Assembly: GCF_008711325.1 (NCBI RefSeq)
Contig: NZ_VXDB01000007.1
Span: 124,001-188,000, forward strand
DNA from: Roseibium sediminis
GTDB lineage: Bacteria > Pseudomonadota > Alphaproteobacteria > Rhizobiales > Stappiaceae
Length of the DNA: 64,000 bases
Reading direction: 5' to 3'
Shown here: piece by piece, positions 28,058 to 35,743 of the stretch
Position numbering within the stretch: the first letter of the stretch is position 1
Layout of the letters: the number at the start of each line of letters is the position of its first letter
The notes under the pieces: generated by a model
Database searches by the model: none
Seen by the model: only the letters and a program-made list of their open reading frames with translations
What the model was told of the DNA's origin: nothing
Made by a program: the position numbers and the translations under genes

Positions 28058-28861
28058 TCAGTCGAACAGATCGAAAGAGAAGCGGTAGCTGATGCCGGTG
28101 GAGATGCGGAACTGGTCCTTGCTGCCAACATCGGCAATCGGGCTGTTCGCTGCATCGCCGATCAGGCGGTCATAACCGGCGGCCAAATGCAGGCGGGTCT
28201 TGTCATTGAGGCTGTAGCTGGCGCGCGCAGCAAGACCGACGCTGGTAAAACCGGAATCCGGGTCATACTGGCGAAGGCGTCCGCCGCTTGCAGCAGATTC
28301 TGCATCCGTAACACCATAATAGGTGTCCATGTAGTCGCCGAAGCCAAAGCCGAGACGCGGACCAATGTTGAACTCGAGCTTGTCCGTCGGATACAGGATC
28401 GCATCAGCTCCAAGCTGACCTACCTGACCGGTATGACCGTTGAAACCCTGACGAATTTCGACGAAAGCGCGCCAATGCTCTGTTCGGTACCCCGCACCGA
28501 GACCAGCTTCAAACGCCCAGTCGACGTCGCGGGTACCCGTCAGGTCCTTGTCATCGGACGCCTTGCGCTCGCCGTGAAAATCCAGAGACGGGAAAAAGAA
28601 GATACCGTTCTTGCGGCGACCGTCCAGAACCTGTCCAAGACCTGGAACATAGAACCGGCCAACACTGAAGATCGGAAAGGGCGAAAACAGATATTCGTCA
28701 GATCCCGGGTAGCGGGACTGCAAGGAGCCACCGATACCGACCTCAATGTCGAACTGGCGCGTGGAGGTCGGCGGCTCAAGGGCTGCTTCCTGCGCAAGCG
28801 CACTTCCGGCAAAACCGCACAATGCGATACCCAGCACTGCTTTTTTCACGGTCAACTTCAT
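28058..28861 (-). CDS. MipA/OmpV family outer membrane protein
   Basis: 267 residues. Signal peptide MKLTVKKAVLGIALCGFAGS with ALAQ cleavage. The mature chain is rich in alternating beta strands ending in the aromatic SYRFSFDLFD, as expected for an outer-membrane barrel. GIGGSLQSRYPGSDEYLFSP near residue 42 is characteristic of the MipA/OmpV family, whose E. coli member scaffolds MltA and PBP1B. ATG 28861 gives the normal signal peptide; upstream in-frame sequence is not convincing. Divergent from yggT. Confidence 0.85.
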   Translation of the reverse strand: MKLTVKKAVLGIALCGFAGSALAQEAALEPPTSTRQFDIEVGIGGSLQSRYPGSDEYLFSPFPIFSVGRFYVPGLGQVLDGRRKNGIFFFPSLDFHGERKASDDKDLTGTRDVDWAFEAGLGAGYRTEHWRAFVEIRQGFNGHTGQVGQLGADAILYPTDKLEFNIGPRLGFGFGDYMDTYYGVTDAESAASGGRLRQYDPDSGFTSVGLAARASYSLNDKTRLHLAAGYDRLIGDAANSPIADVGSKDQFRISTGISYRFSFDLFD

Positions 28862-29096
28862 CACAGACTCGCTTTCGAACAATCGAATTTGGCGGACCCT
28901 AGCACATGACCATGTGAAAAGTTGTGTTAACGCCGTGCCAGAGCGGCACAAATTGGTGAACTGTTGTATTTGCGCACTGCCACATGTGGGGAAACCCCGG
29001 GTTCAACCGGCACCATACGCAATCTCCACCTTGCGGCGGCGGCACAGGATCGCTACATCAAAAGGTATCGGGTCCTACTGAATCGGATGATGCTCC

Positions 29097-29387
29097 ATGC
29101 TTGCTCTTCTTGACGTCATCATGCTGGCGCTCAACCTCTATGTTTACGTAATCATCGCAAGTGCCATTTTCTCGTGGCTTTATGCGTTCAACATCGTGAA
29201 CTCCAGCAACCAGATCATCGCCACGATCGGGCAGATGCTCTACAATCTGACAGAGCCCGCCTTGCGACCGATCCGCCGTATCCTGCCGAATTTCGGGGGC
29301 ATTGACCTCTCGCCGATTGCATTGCTGCTCGGCATTTTCTTCCTTCAGAACGTCATCGTCCGTTACGTCTATCCGAACGTGTTTTAA
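29097..29387 (+). CDS. YggT family membrane protein
   Basis: 96 residues with two hydrophobic segments: [24 protein letters not shown] and [24 protein letters not shown]. Between them is the YggT motif [23 protein letters not shown]. The family is linked to osmotic shock tolerance and cell division or envelope biogenesis, with the precise role unsettled. It is divergent from mipA and converges with trm112. Confidence 0.9.
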   Translation: MLALLDVIMLALNLYVYVIIASAIFSWLYAFNIVNSSNQIIATIGQMLYNLTEPALRPIRRILPNFGGIDLSPIALLLGIFFLQNVIVRYVYPNVF

Positions 29388-29432
29388 GGCTGAAGAAAGC
29401 CGCGCCGATCCCGTCAGCGCGAGCATTCGCGG

Positions 29433-29642
29433 TTATTCGTCCAGAAGCCTTGCTTCCTCGGGGAGCATGATCGGAATGCCGTTGCGAATCGGGTAGGCCA
29501 GCTTGGCCGCGCGCGAGATCAGCTCCTGCCCCTCAGCGTCATATTCCAGGGTGGTCTTGGTCACCGGACACACAAGCAGCTCAAGCAGCTTGCGGTCGAG
29601 CTTTCTGGGCTCCGCAACAGGCTGCGTGTCGGAAGATGTCAT
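29433..29642 (-). CDS. Trm112 family protein
   Basis: 69 residues. [23 protein letters not shown] and [24 protein letters not shown] match the bacterial Trm112 (YcaR) family. Only one Cys of the zinc knuckle (CP) is present, as is usual in bacterial members. Trm112 activates methyltransferases in eukaryotes and archaea; the bacterial role is not settled. ATG 29642 lies 13 bases downstream of the Lon-N gene stop, in the cnoX-lonN-trm112 run. Confidence 0.85.
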   Translation of the reverse strand: MTSSDTQPVAEPRKLDRKLLELLVCPVTKTTLEYDAEGQELISRAAKLAYPIRNGIPIMLPEEARLLDE

Positions 29643-29655
29643 GTTCTGCTCCTGA

Positions 29656-30336
29656 TTACTGGAGAGTGGTTCCACCCTCGCCATGATGAGAGCGGGCAAT
29701 ATCCATTTCCGTGATCGCAATCAAGGTTTCCGCCCGAATGCGAAGGTCACGCGCTTCCAGAAGCGCCTGCTTTTCCGCCGGACCATAGGGGCTCATCATG
29801 CACAGCGCATTGACCAGAACTTCTGTCTCGGCCTCGGAAACGCTCTCCCAATCCGCTTCAAGGTCGTTTGCATCAAGATAGGCCCGCAAGGTTCTCAGAA
29901 GCCCGTCCCGGTCAACATCCTCTTCGCCTGTGCCTGAGCGCAGGTCGGAGGCAAAGGGCGCAAAATCGCATTCCACCTGCCGAAAGGCCGTGAATGTATC
30001 GAGTTCACGCCCAACCGCGAATCGGGAAACACCCTGCAACGTGATCAGGTAGCGGCCATCGCCGCTTTCCTGAAACGAGATCAGTCGCCCGACACAGCCG
30101 ACATTCGCCAGAACGGGCAGGTCCGGATCATTGCGTTCCAGATCGGGGGATGGCTGCACCATGCCGATAAGCCTGTTTCCCGCCAGCGCATGATCGATCA
30201 TGTCGATATAGCGTGGTTCGAAGATATTCAGCGGCAGCTGGGTCCGAGGCAACAGGAGTGCGCCGGATAGGGGAAACACAGGTATGAGAGGCGGCAAATC
30301 CGCGATGGTTTCATAGATTGCGTTTCCAGCCTGCAT
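29656..30336 (-). CDS. Lon substrate-binding (LON N-terminal) domain protein
   Basis: 226 residues. [35 protein letters not shown] opens the Lon N-terminal domain; [28 protein letters not shown] is its core. No ATPase or protease domain follows, so this is the stand-alone Lon-N (COG2802) type and may present substrates or regulate Lon. ATG 30336 was chosen over 30360. It lies between cnoX (98-bp gap) and trm112. Confidence 0.9.
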   Translation of the reverse strand: MQAGNAIYETIADLPPLIPVFPLSGALLLPRTQLPLNIFEPRYIDMIDHALAGNRLIGMVQPSPDLERNDPDLPVLANVGCVGRLISFQESGDGRYLITLQGVSRFAVGRELDTFTAFRQVECDFAPFASDLRSGTGEEDVDRDGLLRTLRAYLDANDLEADWESVSEAETEVLVNALCMMSPYGPAEKQALLEARDLRIRAETLIAITEMDIARSHHGEGGTTLQ

Positions 30337-30434
30337 GTCAGCGCAACTCCCACAAATCACCTGTCGGACGGTCAGTCTACACCATCACCGCGTTTCCGAT
30401 ACCGTCCAACTATCTGTGGCGGGAAAGAGCCGGG

Positions 30435-31418
30435 TCAAGAAAACAGCACAGAAGACAGTTTGCGGCGACCATAGGCACTGGCCGGATCCTTGAAGCCCCA
30501 GGCTTCGAAGAACTGCAGAAGCTGCTTGCGCCCGCCGTCCTCGTTCCACTCGCGATCCCGGCGGACGATTTCGATGAGCTGGTCGACAGCCCCTTCCTTG
30601 TCACCGCGTGCATTGAGACCGATGGCCAGATCGAGCCGGGCCTGATGATCCATCGGATCCTTCTCGACACGGTCCTGAAACTCTGCCAGATCCCCGAGAT
30701 CTGCAGCCTGTTCGACGAGATCAAGCGCTGTCTTGGCGGCAACGTAGGCCGGATCGGAGTGCTTGTCTTCCGGCACCATCGCCAAAACCTGCTTGGCACG
30801 ATCGGTCTCGCCAACCCCGAGCATGCACTGGGCCAGTCCGGATAGCGCCTTCACGTTGTCCGGCTCCATCTGCATGGCAGCGCCGAACAACTGGGCAGCT
30901 TCCTGATAGTTCTCGGCGGCCAGAAGCTCCTCGCCCTGCTCGATGAACTGGTCTGCCTGACTGACAGCCGGCACCCCGCCCAGCTTTTCAATGAAAGCCT
31001 TGACTTGGCTCTCCGGCTGCGCGCCCATGAACCCGTCCACCGGCTGCCCGTTCTTGAAGGCAATTACCGCCGGAATGGACTGAATGCCGAGTTGACCGGC
31101 GATTTCCGGGTTCTCGTCAATATTCATCTTTGCAAGCTTCACCGCCCCGCCTGCCGCCTTCACCGCGCCCTCGATGATCGGGGTGAGCTGCTTGCACGGG
31201 CCGCACCATGGCGCCCAGAAATCCACGAGGATCGGCTGGTCGCGGGACGCTTCCATGACGTCTTTGAGGAAAGACTGGGTCGTGACGTCGAAGATCAGGT
31301 CGCTGTCTCCACCTGCCCCGCCGGATGAGCCGCCTCCGCCGTAGCCGTCGCCACCGCCGAAACCGCCACCGAATCCGCCGCCAATCTGGCCGCCCATGGA
31401 AAAGTTGCCTGCGCTCAT
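30435..31418 (-). CDS. cnoX: CnoX-type thioredoxin with TPR domain (YbbN family)
   Basis: 327 residues. An unusual Gly-rich N-terminus (residues 8-38, mostly G/S) precedes a thioredoxin domain (residues 41-150) with an intact WCGPC at 71-75, then a TPR-like C-terminal domain (155-320) with AENYQEAAQLFGAAMQMEP and NARGDKEGAVDQLIEIV. CnoX protects unfolded proteins for transfer to GroEL. E. coli CnoX lacks the redox CxxC, whereas here the motif is complete, so disulfide reductase activity is expected. ATG 31418 fits the GACGAGG site better than 31424. First of cnoX-lonN-trm112. Confidence 0.88.
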   Translation of the reverse strand: MSAGNFSMGGQIGGGFGGGFGGGDGYGGGGSSGGAGGDSDLIFDVTTQSFLKDVMEASRDQPILVDFWAPWCGPCKQLTPIIEGAVKAAGGAVKLAKMNIDENPEIAGQLGIQSIPAVIAFKNGQPVDGFMGAQPESQVKAFIEKLGGVPAVSQADQFIEQGEELLAAENYQEAAQLFGAAMQMEPDNVKALSGLAQCMLGVGETDRAKQVLAMVPEDKHSDPAYVAAKTALDLVEQAADLGDLAEFQDRVEKDPMDHQARLDLAIGLNARGDKEGAVDQLIEIVRRDREWNEDGGRKQLLQFFEAWGFKDPASAYGRRKLSSVLFS

Positions 31419-31519
31419 TCTCATTGCCTCGTCATATCGGGCTGAAGACATCTGTTCGGCCACATGCCTCATGCACTCTGGCCGACCGTTGCCCCTAACA
31501 TGGAGTTGTGAAGCGGATT

Positions 31520-32053
31520 TTACAAATCCGCCGTTTCAACCTGCTCTCTTGCCTCTTCGCTGACTGCCAGAACTTGAGGCTCGTGGCCACAGGCTTTTGC
31601 AAATTTCAGTAGATCTCCAGCCTTGATTGCGGTGGAGGCGTCATTGAGCAGGGGATGAAAGTTCAGGATGTCATGCTGCATCATGGCCGCGTCGAAGATC
31701 GGCGTGACGCGCTGCGCCTCGCGGTCATTGATCAGGGAGAACGGGGTGACAGAGCCTGGCGTCACGCCGAGCACTTCCATCAGAAGATCTCCATTGCCAA
31801 ACGAAACCCGCCCCTGTCCGCCAATGACCTGATGCGCCTTTTTGAGATCGATCGTCGCATCATGCAGGGCGACGATCAGAAACAGTCGCCCCTTCTTGTC
31901 TTTCACGAAGAGGTTCTTGGTATGCCCGCCCGGAATCTGCTCATGAAGAGCGCTGGACTCAGCCACAGTGAAGACCGGTTCATGGTCTATCGTGGAAACC
32001 TCGATCCCCTGCGCCTCAAGAAATTTCATCAAGTCTGCACGGTTCGCAGGCAT
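31520..32053 (-). CDS. prolyl-tRNA editing protein (ProX/PrdX, YbaK fold)
   Basis: 177 residues. The trans-editing INS-like fold is visible: FLEAQGIEVSTIDHEPVFTVAES, GGHTKNLFVKDKKGRLFLIVAL with the conserved Lys of TKNLFLKD, and LGVTPGSVTPFSL, GxxxP-type loop. These proteins deacylate Ala-tRNA(Pro), compensating for prolyl-tRNA synthetases that lack an insertion domain, as in alphaproteobacteria. ATG 32053 follows GGAGAG with 6 bases spacing. It lies 101 bp upstream of cnoX. Confidence 0.9.
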   Translation of the reverse strand: MPANRADLMKFLEAQGIEVSTIDHEPVFTVAESSALHEQIPGGHTKNLFVKDKKGRLFLIVALHDATIDLKKAHQVIGGQGRVSFGNGDLLMEVLGVTPGSVTPFSLINDREAQRVTPIFDAAMMQHDILNFHPLLNDASTAIKAGDLLKFAKACGHEPQVLAVSEEAREQVETADL

Positions 32054-32223
32054 GCGCTTCTCTCCAAAATTCGCTTTTCCGTCAAAAGAGCTGTACCGTA
32101 AGCGGGGTCGATTTCTCAAGGAATTTTCAGGCTTTAGCGGCCAAAAACAGAACAAGGGAAGGGCCAGTTCATCCACAGGGAATCCCCAAAATTAGGCATA
32201 ATCAAAATCTTGCATTTTGCCTG

Positions 32224-32254
32224 TTGCAAAATTTTTCGGCTCGGTGCATATACT
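32224..32254 (+). promoter_or_regulatory. putative promoter of tRNA-Gly
   Basis: TTGCAA (32224-32229) and TATACT (32249-32254) with a 19-base spacer lie 50 bases before the tRNA. The -10 is good; the spacer is long. Confidence 0.45.
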
Positions 32255-32304
32255 GCCCACCTCACCGACGGAGGCGGTCACAAACCAACTCCCCGGAACA
32301 TTAT

Positions 32305-32379
32305 GCGGGTGTAGCTCAGGGGTAGAGCACAACCTTGCCAAGGTTGGGGTCGTGGGTTCGAATCCCATCGCCCGCTCCA
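32305..32379 (+). tRNA. tRNA-Gly (anticodon GCC)
   Basis: The full cloverleaf folds: acceptor GCGGGTG / CGCCCGC (one G-T pair), D arm with GCTC-AGGGGTA-GAGC, anticodon stem CAACC / GGTTG with loop TTGCCAA (anticodon 32337-32339), and T arm GTGGG-TTCGAAT-CCCAT. The CCA end is encoded (32377-32379). A terminator follows. Confidence 0.97.
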
Positions 32380-32401
32380 ATTCGCTCGAAAGAGCCTCAG
32401 A

Positions 32402-32429
32402 CCGACGATCGAAAGATCGTCGGTTTTTT
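32402..32429 (+). terminator. terminator of tRNA-Gly
   Basis: CCGACGATC / GATCGTCGG perfect 9-bp stem with a GAAA tetraloop, followed by TTTTTT. Confidence 0.9.
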
Positions 32430-32509
32430 GGTTTTTGGCCCCTGATTTGACCCTTGCAAAACAAAAGGCCGAGCGACGAGCCCGGCCCTTGCAAATGCGT
32501 CATGCGGCG

Positions 32510-32615
32510 TTAGAGCAGTCTAGGCGAAGTGGATACCGGTTGGCCGTCAGGAAATGCGCCAAATCAAATATTCAGTGCACGTCGAGTGATGCAGTGAATG
32601 CGAGACCTGCTCTAG
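32510..32615. repeat. dispersed intergenic repeat, copy 1
   Basis: About 106 bases with 8-9-base inverted ends (TTAGAGCAG / CTGCTCTAG). It is about 95% identical over its core to 47229-47333. Core landmarks are AGGCGAAGTGGATACCGGTT and GAAATGCGCCAAATCAAATA. Similar elements with AATGCGxCAAATCAA recur in Rhizobiales genomes. The stop codon of the adjacent oxidoreductase gene (32612-32614, minus strand) lies inside its right end. Confidence 0.8.
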
Positions 32616-33682
32616 CAAACAGCCAGAAAGCGCCCGCCCTCTGCATTCGATTGCTCCGCCAGATCAAGGGCAACCTGAAGCCTGGCGCCATGATCAAAAT
32701 CGGGCTCCGGTGCGACTTCACCGCGAATGGCGGCAATAAAGCGCTGATAGACTGTCGGGACTGGTGACACCTCAATTGTTGCCCAGCTCCCTGAGCTCAA
32801 ATCCCCCTCCTTGCAAATGCGCAAGGACTCAACGCCCTTTTCAAACAGCACCTCCAGACCGCCCTTGTCACCGTAAAGGCGCAGGCGCAGGTCGTTGAGA
32901 TGGCCGGAAGCAAAGCGGCTGGCCGAGATAGTTCCGAGCGCCCCGTTTTCAAGCTCTGCCTGCAAGGTGAAACTGTCATTGGCATCAAGGACATAGTCTC
33001 CGATCTGCCCACCCGGAGCCTTGTCGAAGGTTTTCAGGCGGCAGGAAAGGCTATCGACCGCAGACCCTGCAGCAAATGTCGCAAAGTCCAGAATGTGGAT
33101 ACCGACATCGCCAAGAACCCCCTTGGAGCCATGGCGGGTCGACAAGCGCCACAGCCATTGGCTTTCGCTCTTCCAGTCACCCCAGGCAGGTTGGGTCAGC
33201 CAGCTCTGGAGATAGGAGGCCTCAAAATGCCGAAGGGATCCGATTGCTCCATCAGCAACCAGTTCGGCCGCCTTTTGCAGTACCGCAACATTGCGGTAGC
33301 TCAGGTTCACCATCGCGACCTTCCCGCTCTTGCGCGCAGCCTCAGCCATGTCCCTGGCATCACGAGCATTCGTCGCCAGCGGCTTTTCGCACAGGACATG
33401 CTTGCCAGCCGCAAGCAATGGCAGGGTCGTTGGATGGTGCGCGCCATCCGGTGTCACATTGGAGGCAGCATCAAACCCCTCCCAGGCGATGGCTTCCTCC
33501 AGCGAGGCGAATCGATTGGCGATGGCGAAGTCGTCGCAAAAGGCTTCCAGAACGGCCGGACGCTGGTCGACAGCAGCCACGAGCTCCACACCGGGGATCT
33601 TGCGATACGCCTCGGCATGGGCCTTGGCCATGTTTCCGGTGCCCAGAATCAAAATGCGAACAGGTTGAGCGGACGATGCCAT
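32612..33682 (-). CDS. Gfo/Idh/MocA family oxidoreductase (thuB-like position)
   Basis: 356 residues. N-terminal Rossmann fold with ILILGTGNMAKAHAEAYRKIPG (GxGxxA), then HVLCEKPLATN with the conserved EKP motif near residue 95, and the substrate-side GDVGIHILDFATF with the catalytic-type GxxxxH near residue 200. It is an NAD(P)-dependent sugar or polyol dehydrogenase. It follows the thuA-like gene by 59 bases, as thuB follows thuA in Sinorhizobium, so 3-keto-sugar or trehalose metabolism is likely. ATG 33682 has an AAGGAA site. Its TAG stop comes from the dispersed repeat. Confidence 0.82.
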   Translation of the reverse strand: MASSAQPVRILILGTGNMAKAHAEAYRKIPGVELVAAVDQRPAVLEAFCDDFAIANRFASLEEAIAWEGFDAASNVTPDGAHHPTTLPLLAAGKHVLCEKPLATNARDARDMAEAARKSGKVAMVNLSYRNVAVLQKAAELVADGAIGSLRHFEASYLQSWLTQPAWGDWKSESQWLWRLSTRHGSKGVLGDVGIHILDFATFAAGSAVDSLSCRLKTFDKAPGGQIGDYVLDANDSFTLQAELENGALGTISASRFASGHLNDLRLRLYGDKGGLEVLFEKGVESLRICKEGDLSSGSWATIEVSPVPTVYQRFIAAIRGEVAPEPDFDHGARLQVALDLAEQSNAEGGRFLAVC

Positions 33683-33741
33683 CTTGGTTTCCTTGAAAAC
33701 GATCAATCTTGGAGCGGGAACACACCGGGTGCGGATACCGC

Positions 33742-34527
33742 CTAGCGGTATCCGTCTTCGCCTTCGGCATGCAGTTTCGGCCCTTTTTCGACGATTTTCT
33801 CCGGCGCCTGATCAACCGGGACATTCGGTGCGGCATTCGGATCTGCGATCCTGGCCATGGGATTGAAAGCCCATTTGACACCATTGCGGATCACGGTCTG
33901 AACGTCCTTGTTGTGGTAGGTCGGGTAGGTTTCGTGGCCGGGTCGAAAATAGAAGATGTTGCCAGCGCCTCGCTTGTAAGTAAGACCGGAGCGGAATACC
34001 TCCCCGCCTTCGAACCAGCTGATGAAAACAGTTTCCAGAGGCTCCGGCACGCCGAAAGGCTCGCCATACATTTCCTCCATCTCGAGTTCAAAACTGTCCG
34101 GCAGGCCAGCCGTGATCGGGTGATTTCGGCTGGTCACCCACAGCCGTTCCTTTTCGCCAGCTTCGCGCCATGTGAGATTGCACGGTGCCCCCATCAGGCG
34201 CTTGAAGGGTTTTGCAAAATGGGCTGAATGCAAAAAGACCATGCCCATGCCCGACCAGACCGCATTGCATACGCGCTCGACAACCTCATCGCTGACATGC
34301 CCGTGGGCCGCGTGTCCCCACCACAAGAGCACATCCGTTTCGGCAAGACGCGCTTCGCTCAATCCGTGCTCGGGTTCCTGAAGGGTAGCCGTCGTCGCCT
34401 GAATGCCCTGATCCAGATTCAAGGCATCGGCGATGCACTGGTGCATGCCTTTCGGATAAAGATCTGCAACGACCCTGTTCTTCTGTTCATGGACGTTTTC
34501 GCCCCAGACGACTGCTCTGATTGGCAT
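33742..34527 (-). CDS. thuA: ThuA family protein (trehalose utilisation)
   Basis: 261 residues. IRAVVWGENVHEQKN at the N-terminus, ATLQEPEHGLSE, VLLWWGHAAHGHV and FYFRPGHETYPTYHNKDV are characteristic of ThuA, a glutamine-amidotransferase-like fold. In Sinorhizobium thuAB works in catabolism of trehalose and related disaccharides through 3-keto forms. The ABC transporter genes thuEFGK are not here. ATG 34527 follows GGGAGCC. A LacI-type operator lies 49 bases upstream at 34576-34591. Confidence 0.82.
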   Translation of the reverse strand: MPIRAVVWGENVHEQKNRVVADLYPKGMHQCIADALNLDQGIQATTATLQEPEHGLSEARLAETDVLLWWGHAAHGHVSDEVVERVCNAVWSGMGMVFLHSAHFAKPFKRLMGAPCNLTWREAGEKERLWVTSRNHPITAGLPDSFELEMEEMYGEPFGVPEPLETVFISWFEGGEVFRSGLTYKRGAGNIFYFRPGHETYPTYHNKDVQTVIRNGVKWAFNPMARIADPNAAPNVPVDQAPEKIVEKGPKLHAEGEDGYR

Positions 34528-34575
34528 GATGGCTCCCACGGAATAGCTAAATACACACACGCTCTGCACCCGAAA

Positions 34576-34599
34576 TTCAAAGCGCTTTGAATAGCGCTA
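34576..34599 (-). promoter_or_regulatory. LacI-family-type operator upstream of thuA-like operon
   Basis: TTCAAAGCGCTTTGAA (34576-34591) is a perfect 16-base palindrome with the central CG expected for LacI-family sites. It is followed at once by a second palindrome TAGCGCTA. Position about 49 bases upstream of the thuA start fits repressor control by a sugar-responsive LacI protein that is not encoded in the window. Confidence 0.7.
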
Positions 34600-34753
34600 T
34601 CATGCGATTTTTACAGCTGTCAATGACCAAGGGGAAAGTGGTCCGGATTACCTTTGGAGCGCTGGAAGTCTCAGCATCTGCCTCCTCACGCCCGACAATT
34701 TGCAAATGCGCTGCGCTCAAATGTCGCCTTTCCTGAGCTACACATCAGGAATA

Positions 34754-34778
34754 CAAACCATACTGTTTGGTATGTTTG
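34754..34778 (+). promoter_or_regulatory. candidate TetR operator
   Basis: CAAACCATAC (34754-34763) and GTATGTTTG (34770-34778) are inverted arms with one extra base, spaced by TGTTTG. The dyad ends 9 bases before the start of the membrane-protein gene that is co-transcribed with the TetR gene, so autoregulation is likely. Confidence 0.55.
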
Positions 34779-34787
34779 GAGAGTTTG

Positions 34788-35159
34788 ATGAACACCTATT
34801 TTGCAGCAGCTGCATTCCTGTCCTTTGTGGTCTTTCTGGTCCACACCTTTGCAGGTGGACGTGCAATCGCCACACCCTTAATGAAAGCGAAGGACCTACA
34901 TCAGGTTCCGAAACTAACCACCTATTACTGCTGGCACCTTGTCACCATCGTGCTGGCGGTCATCTCCGGGATGTTCCTTCTGGCAACCCTGCGTGCGGAA
35001 AGCCTAGATGTTGCCTGGATCGCTACACTTCTGACGGGCACGTTCTGCCTGTTCGGGCTTGTCTTGCCCATCTGGCATCGCCAGAGCTACAAGCATATGC
35101 CGCAGGGCTGGCTGTTCCTGCCCATCGTCGTGCTTGGAATTGCCGGAGGTTTTTCTTGA
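34788..35159 (+). CDS. small four-helix membrane protein paired with TetR
   Basis: 123 residues with four hydrophobic segments (about 2-22, 47-68, 74-92, 103-120). His and Trp residues flank the helices (VHTFAGGR, CWHLVTI, IWHRQSYKHMPQGW). No family is recognised with certainty; it resembles small unannotated alphaproteobacterial membrane proteins. ATG 34788 has a GGAGAG site. The TetR gene starts 1 base after its stop, so the two are one operon and this protein may be the regulated product. Confidence 0.7.
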   Translation: MNTYFAAAAFLSFVVFLVHTFAGGRAIATPLMKAKDLHQVPKLTTYYCWHLVTIVLAVISGMFLLATLRAESLDVAWIATLLTGTFCLFGLVLPIWHRQSYKHMPQGWLFLPIVVLGIAGGFS

Positions 35160-35160
35160 G

Positions 35161-35724
35161 GTGAGCAAACGGTTTGGAAAAGCGGACTGGCTGGCCCTTG
35201 GCTTGAAACAGCTGGCCGCCATTGGAAGCCGGGGCCTTAGCCTTGAAGCCCTGTGCGAGGCCTCGGGGAAAACGCGGGGGTCGTTTTACCACCACTTTCC
35301 CGACCACTCGGCCTTCATCCTCGACCTCATGGAAGAGTGGAAACGAAAGAACACGCTGGAAGTCGCAGACTCTGCCCTCAAGGAACCACCCGAAGATCAA
35401 GGAGAGCGGCTCACCGTTCTGGCCACCGCGCTGGATCAGGATCTGGAACGAGCGGTCCGCCAGTTTGCCCAATCCAATGAAACCGCCCGGAAGGTTTTGC
35501 GGGAGGTGGATGAGCTCAGAACAGGGTTCATCGCCCGAATTTACAAGGCTCAGGGGTATGACCCCGCCTCTGCAATCGACATTGCGCGGATTGAATATGC
35601 CGCTTTTGTCGGAACACAACTTGTGTGGCCGGACTTGTCACAGCAGGAGATATTGAGGTTGGTTCGCCGGTTCAACAAGATGGTTGAACTGGCTGCCGCC
35701 AAGGGCGACAGCCCGATTTCCTGA
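35161..35724 (+). CDS. TetR/AcrR family transcriptional regulator
   Basis: 187 residues with a GTG start at 35161, one base after the preceding stop. The N-terminal TetR DNA-binding helices are LALGLKQLAAIGSRGLSLEALCEASGKTRGSFYHHFPDHSAFI, with the SFYHHF motif. The C-terminal ligand domain is generic. CCGGAGG at 35143-35149 serves as the ribosome-binding site. It probably binds the dyad at 34754-34778. Confidence 0.85.
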   Translation: MSKRFGKADWLALGLKQLAAIGSRGLSLEALCEASGKTRGSFYHHFPDHSAFILDLMEEWKRKNTLEVADSALKEPPEDQGERLTVLATALDQDLERAVRQFAQSNETARKVLREVDELRTGFIARIYKAQGYDPASAIDIARIEYAAFVGTQLVWPDLSQQEILRLVRRFNKMVELAAAKGDSPIS

Positions 35725-35743
35725 CTGGCAACAGTGCGTGGGA

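Noticed and set aside
28187-28909. 240-codon plus-strand ORF opposite mipA.
   Set aside because: It is the antisense shadow of a clear outer-membrane protein gene with a signal peptide.
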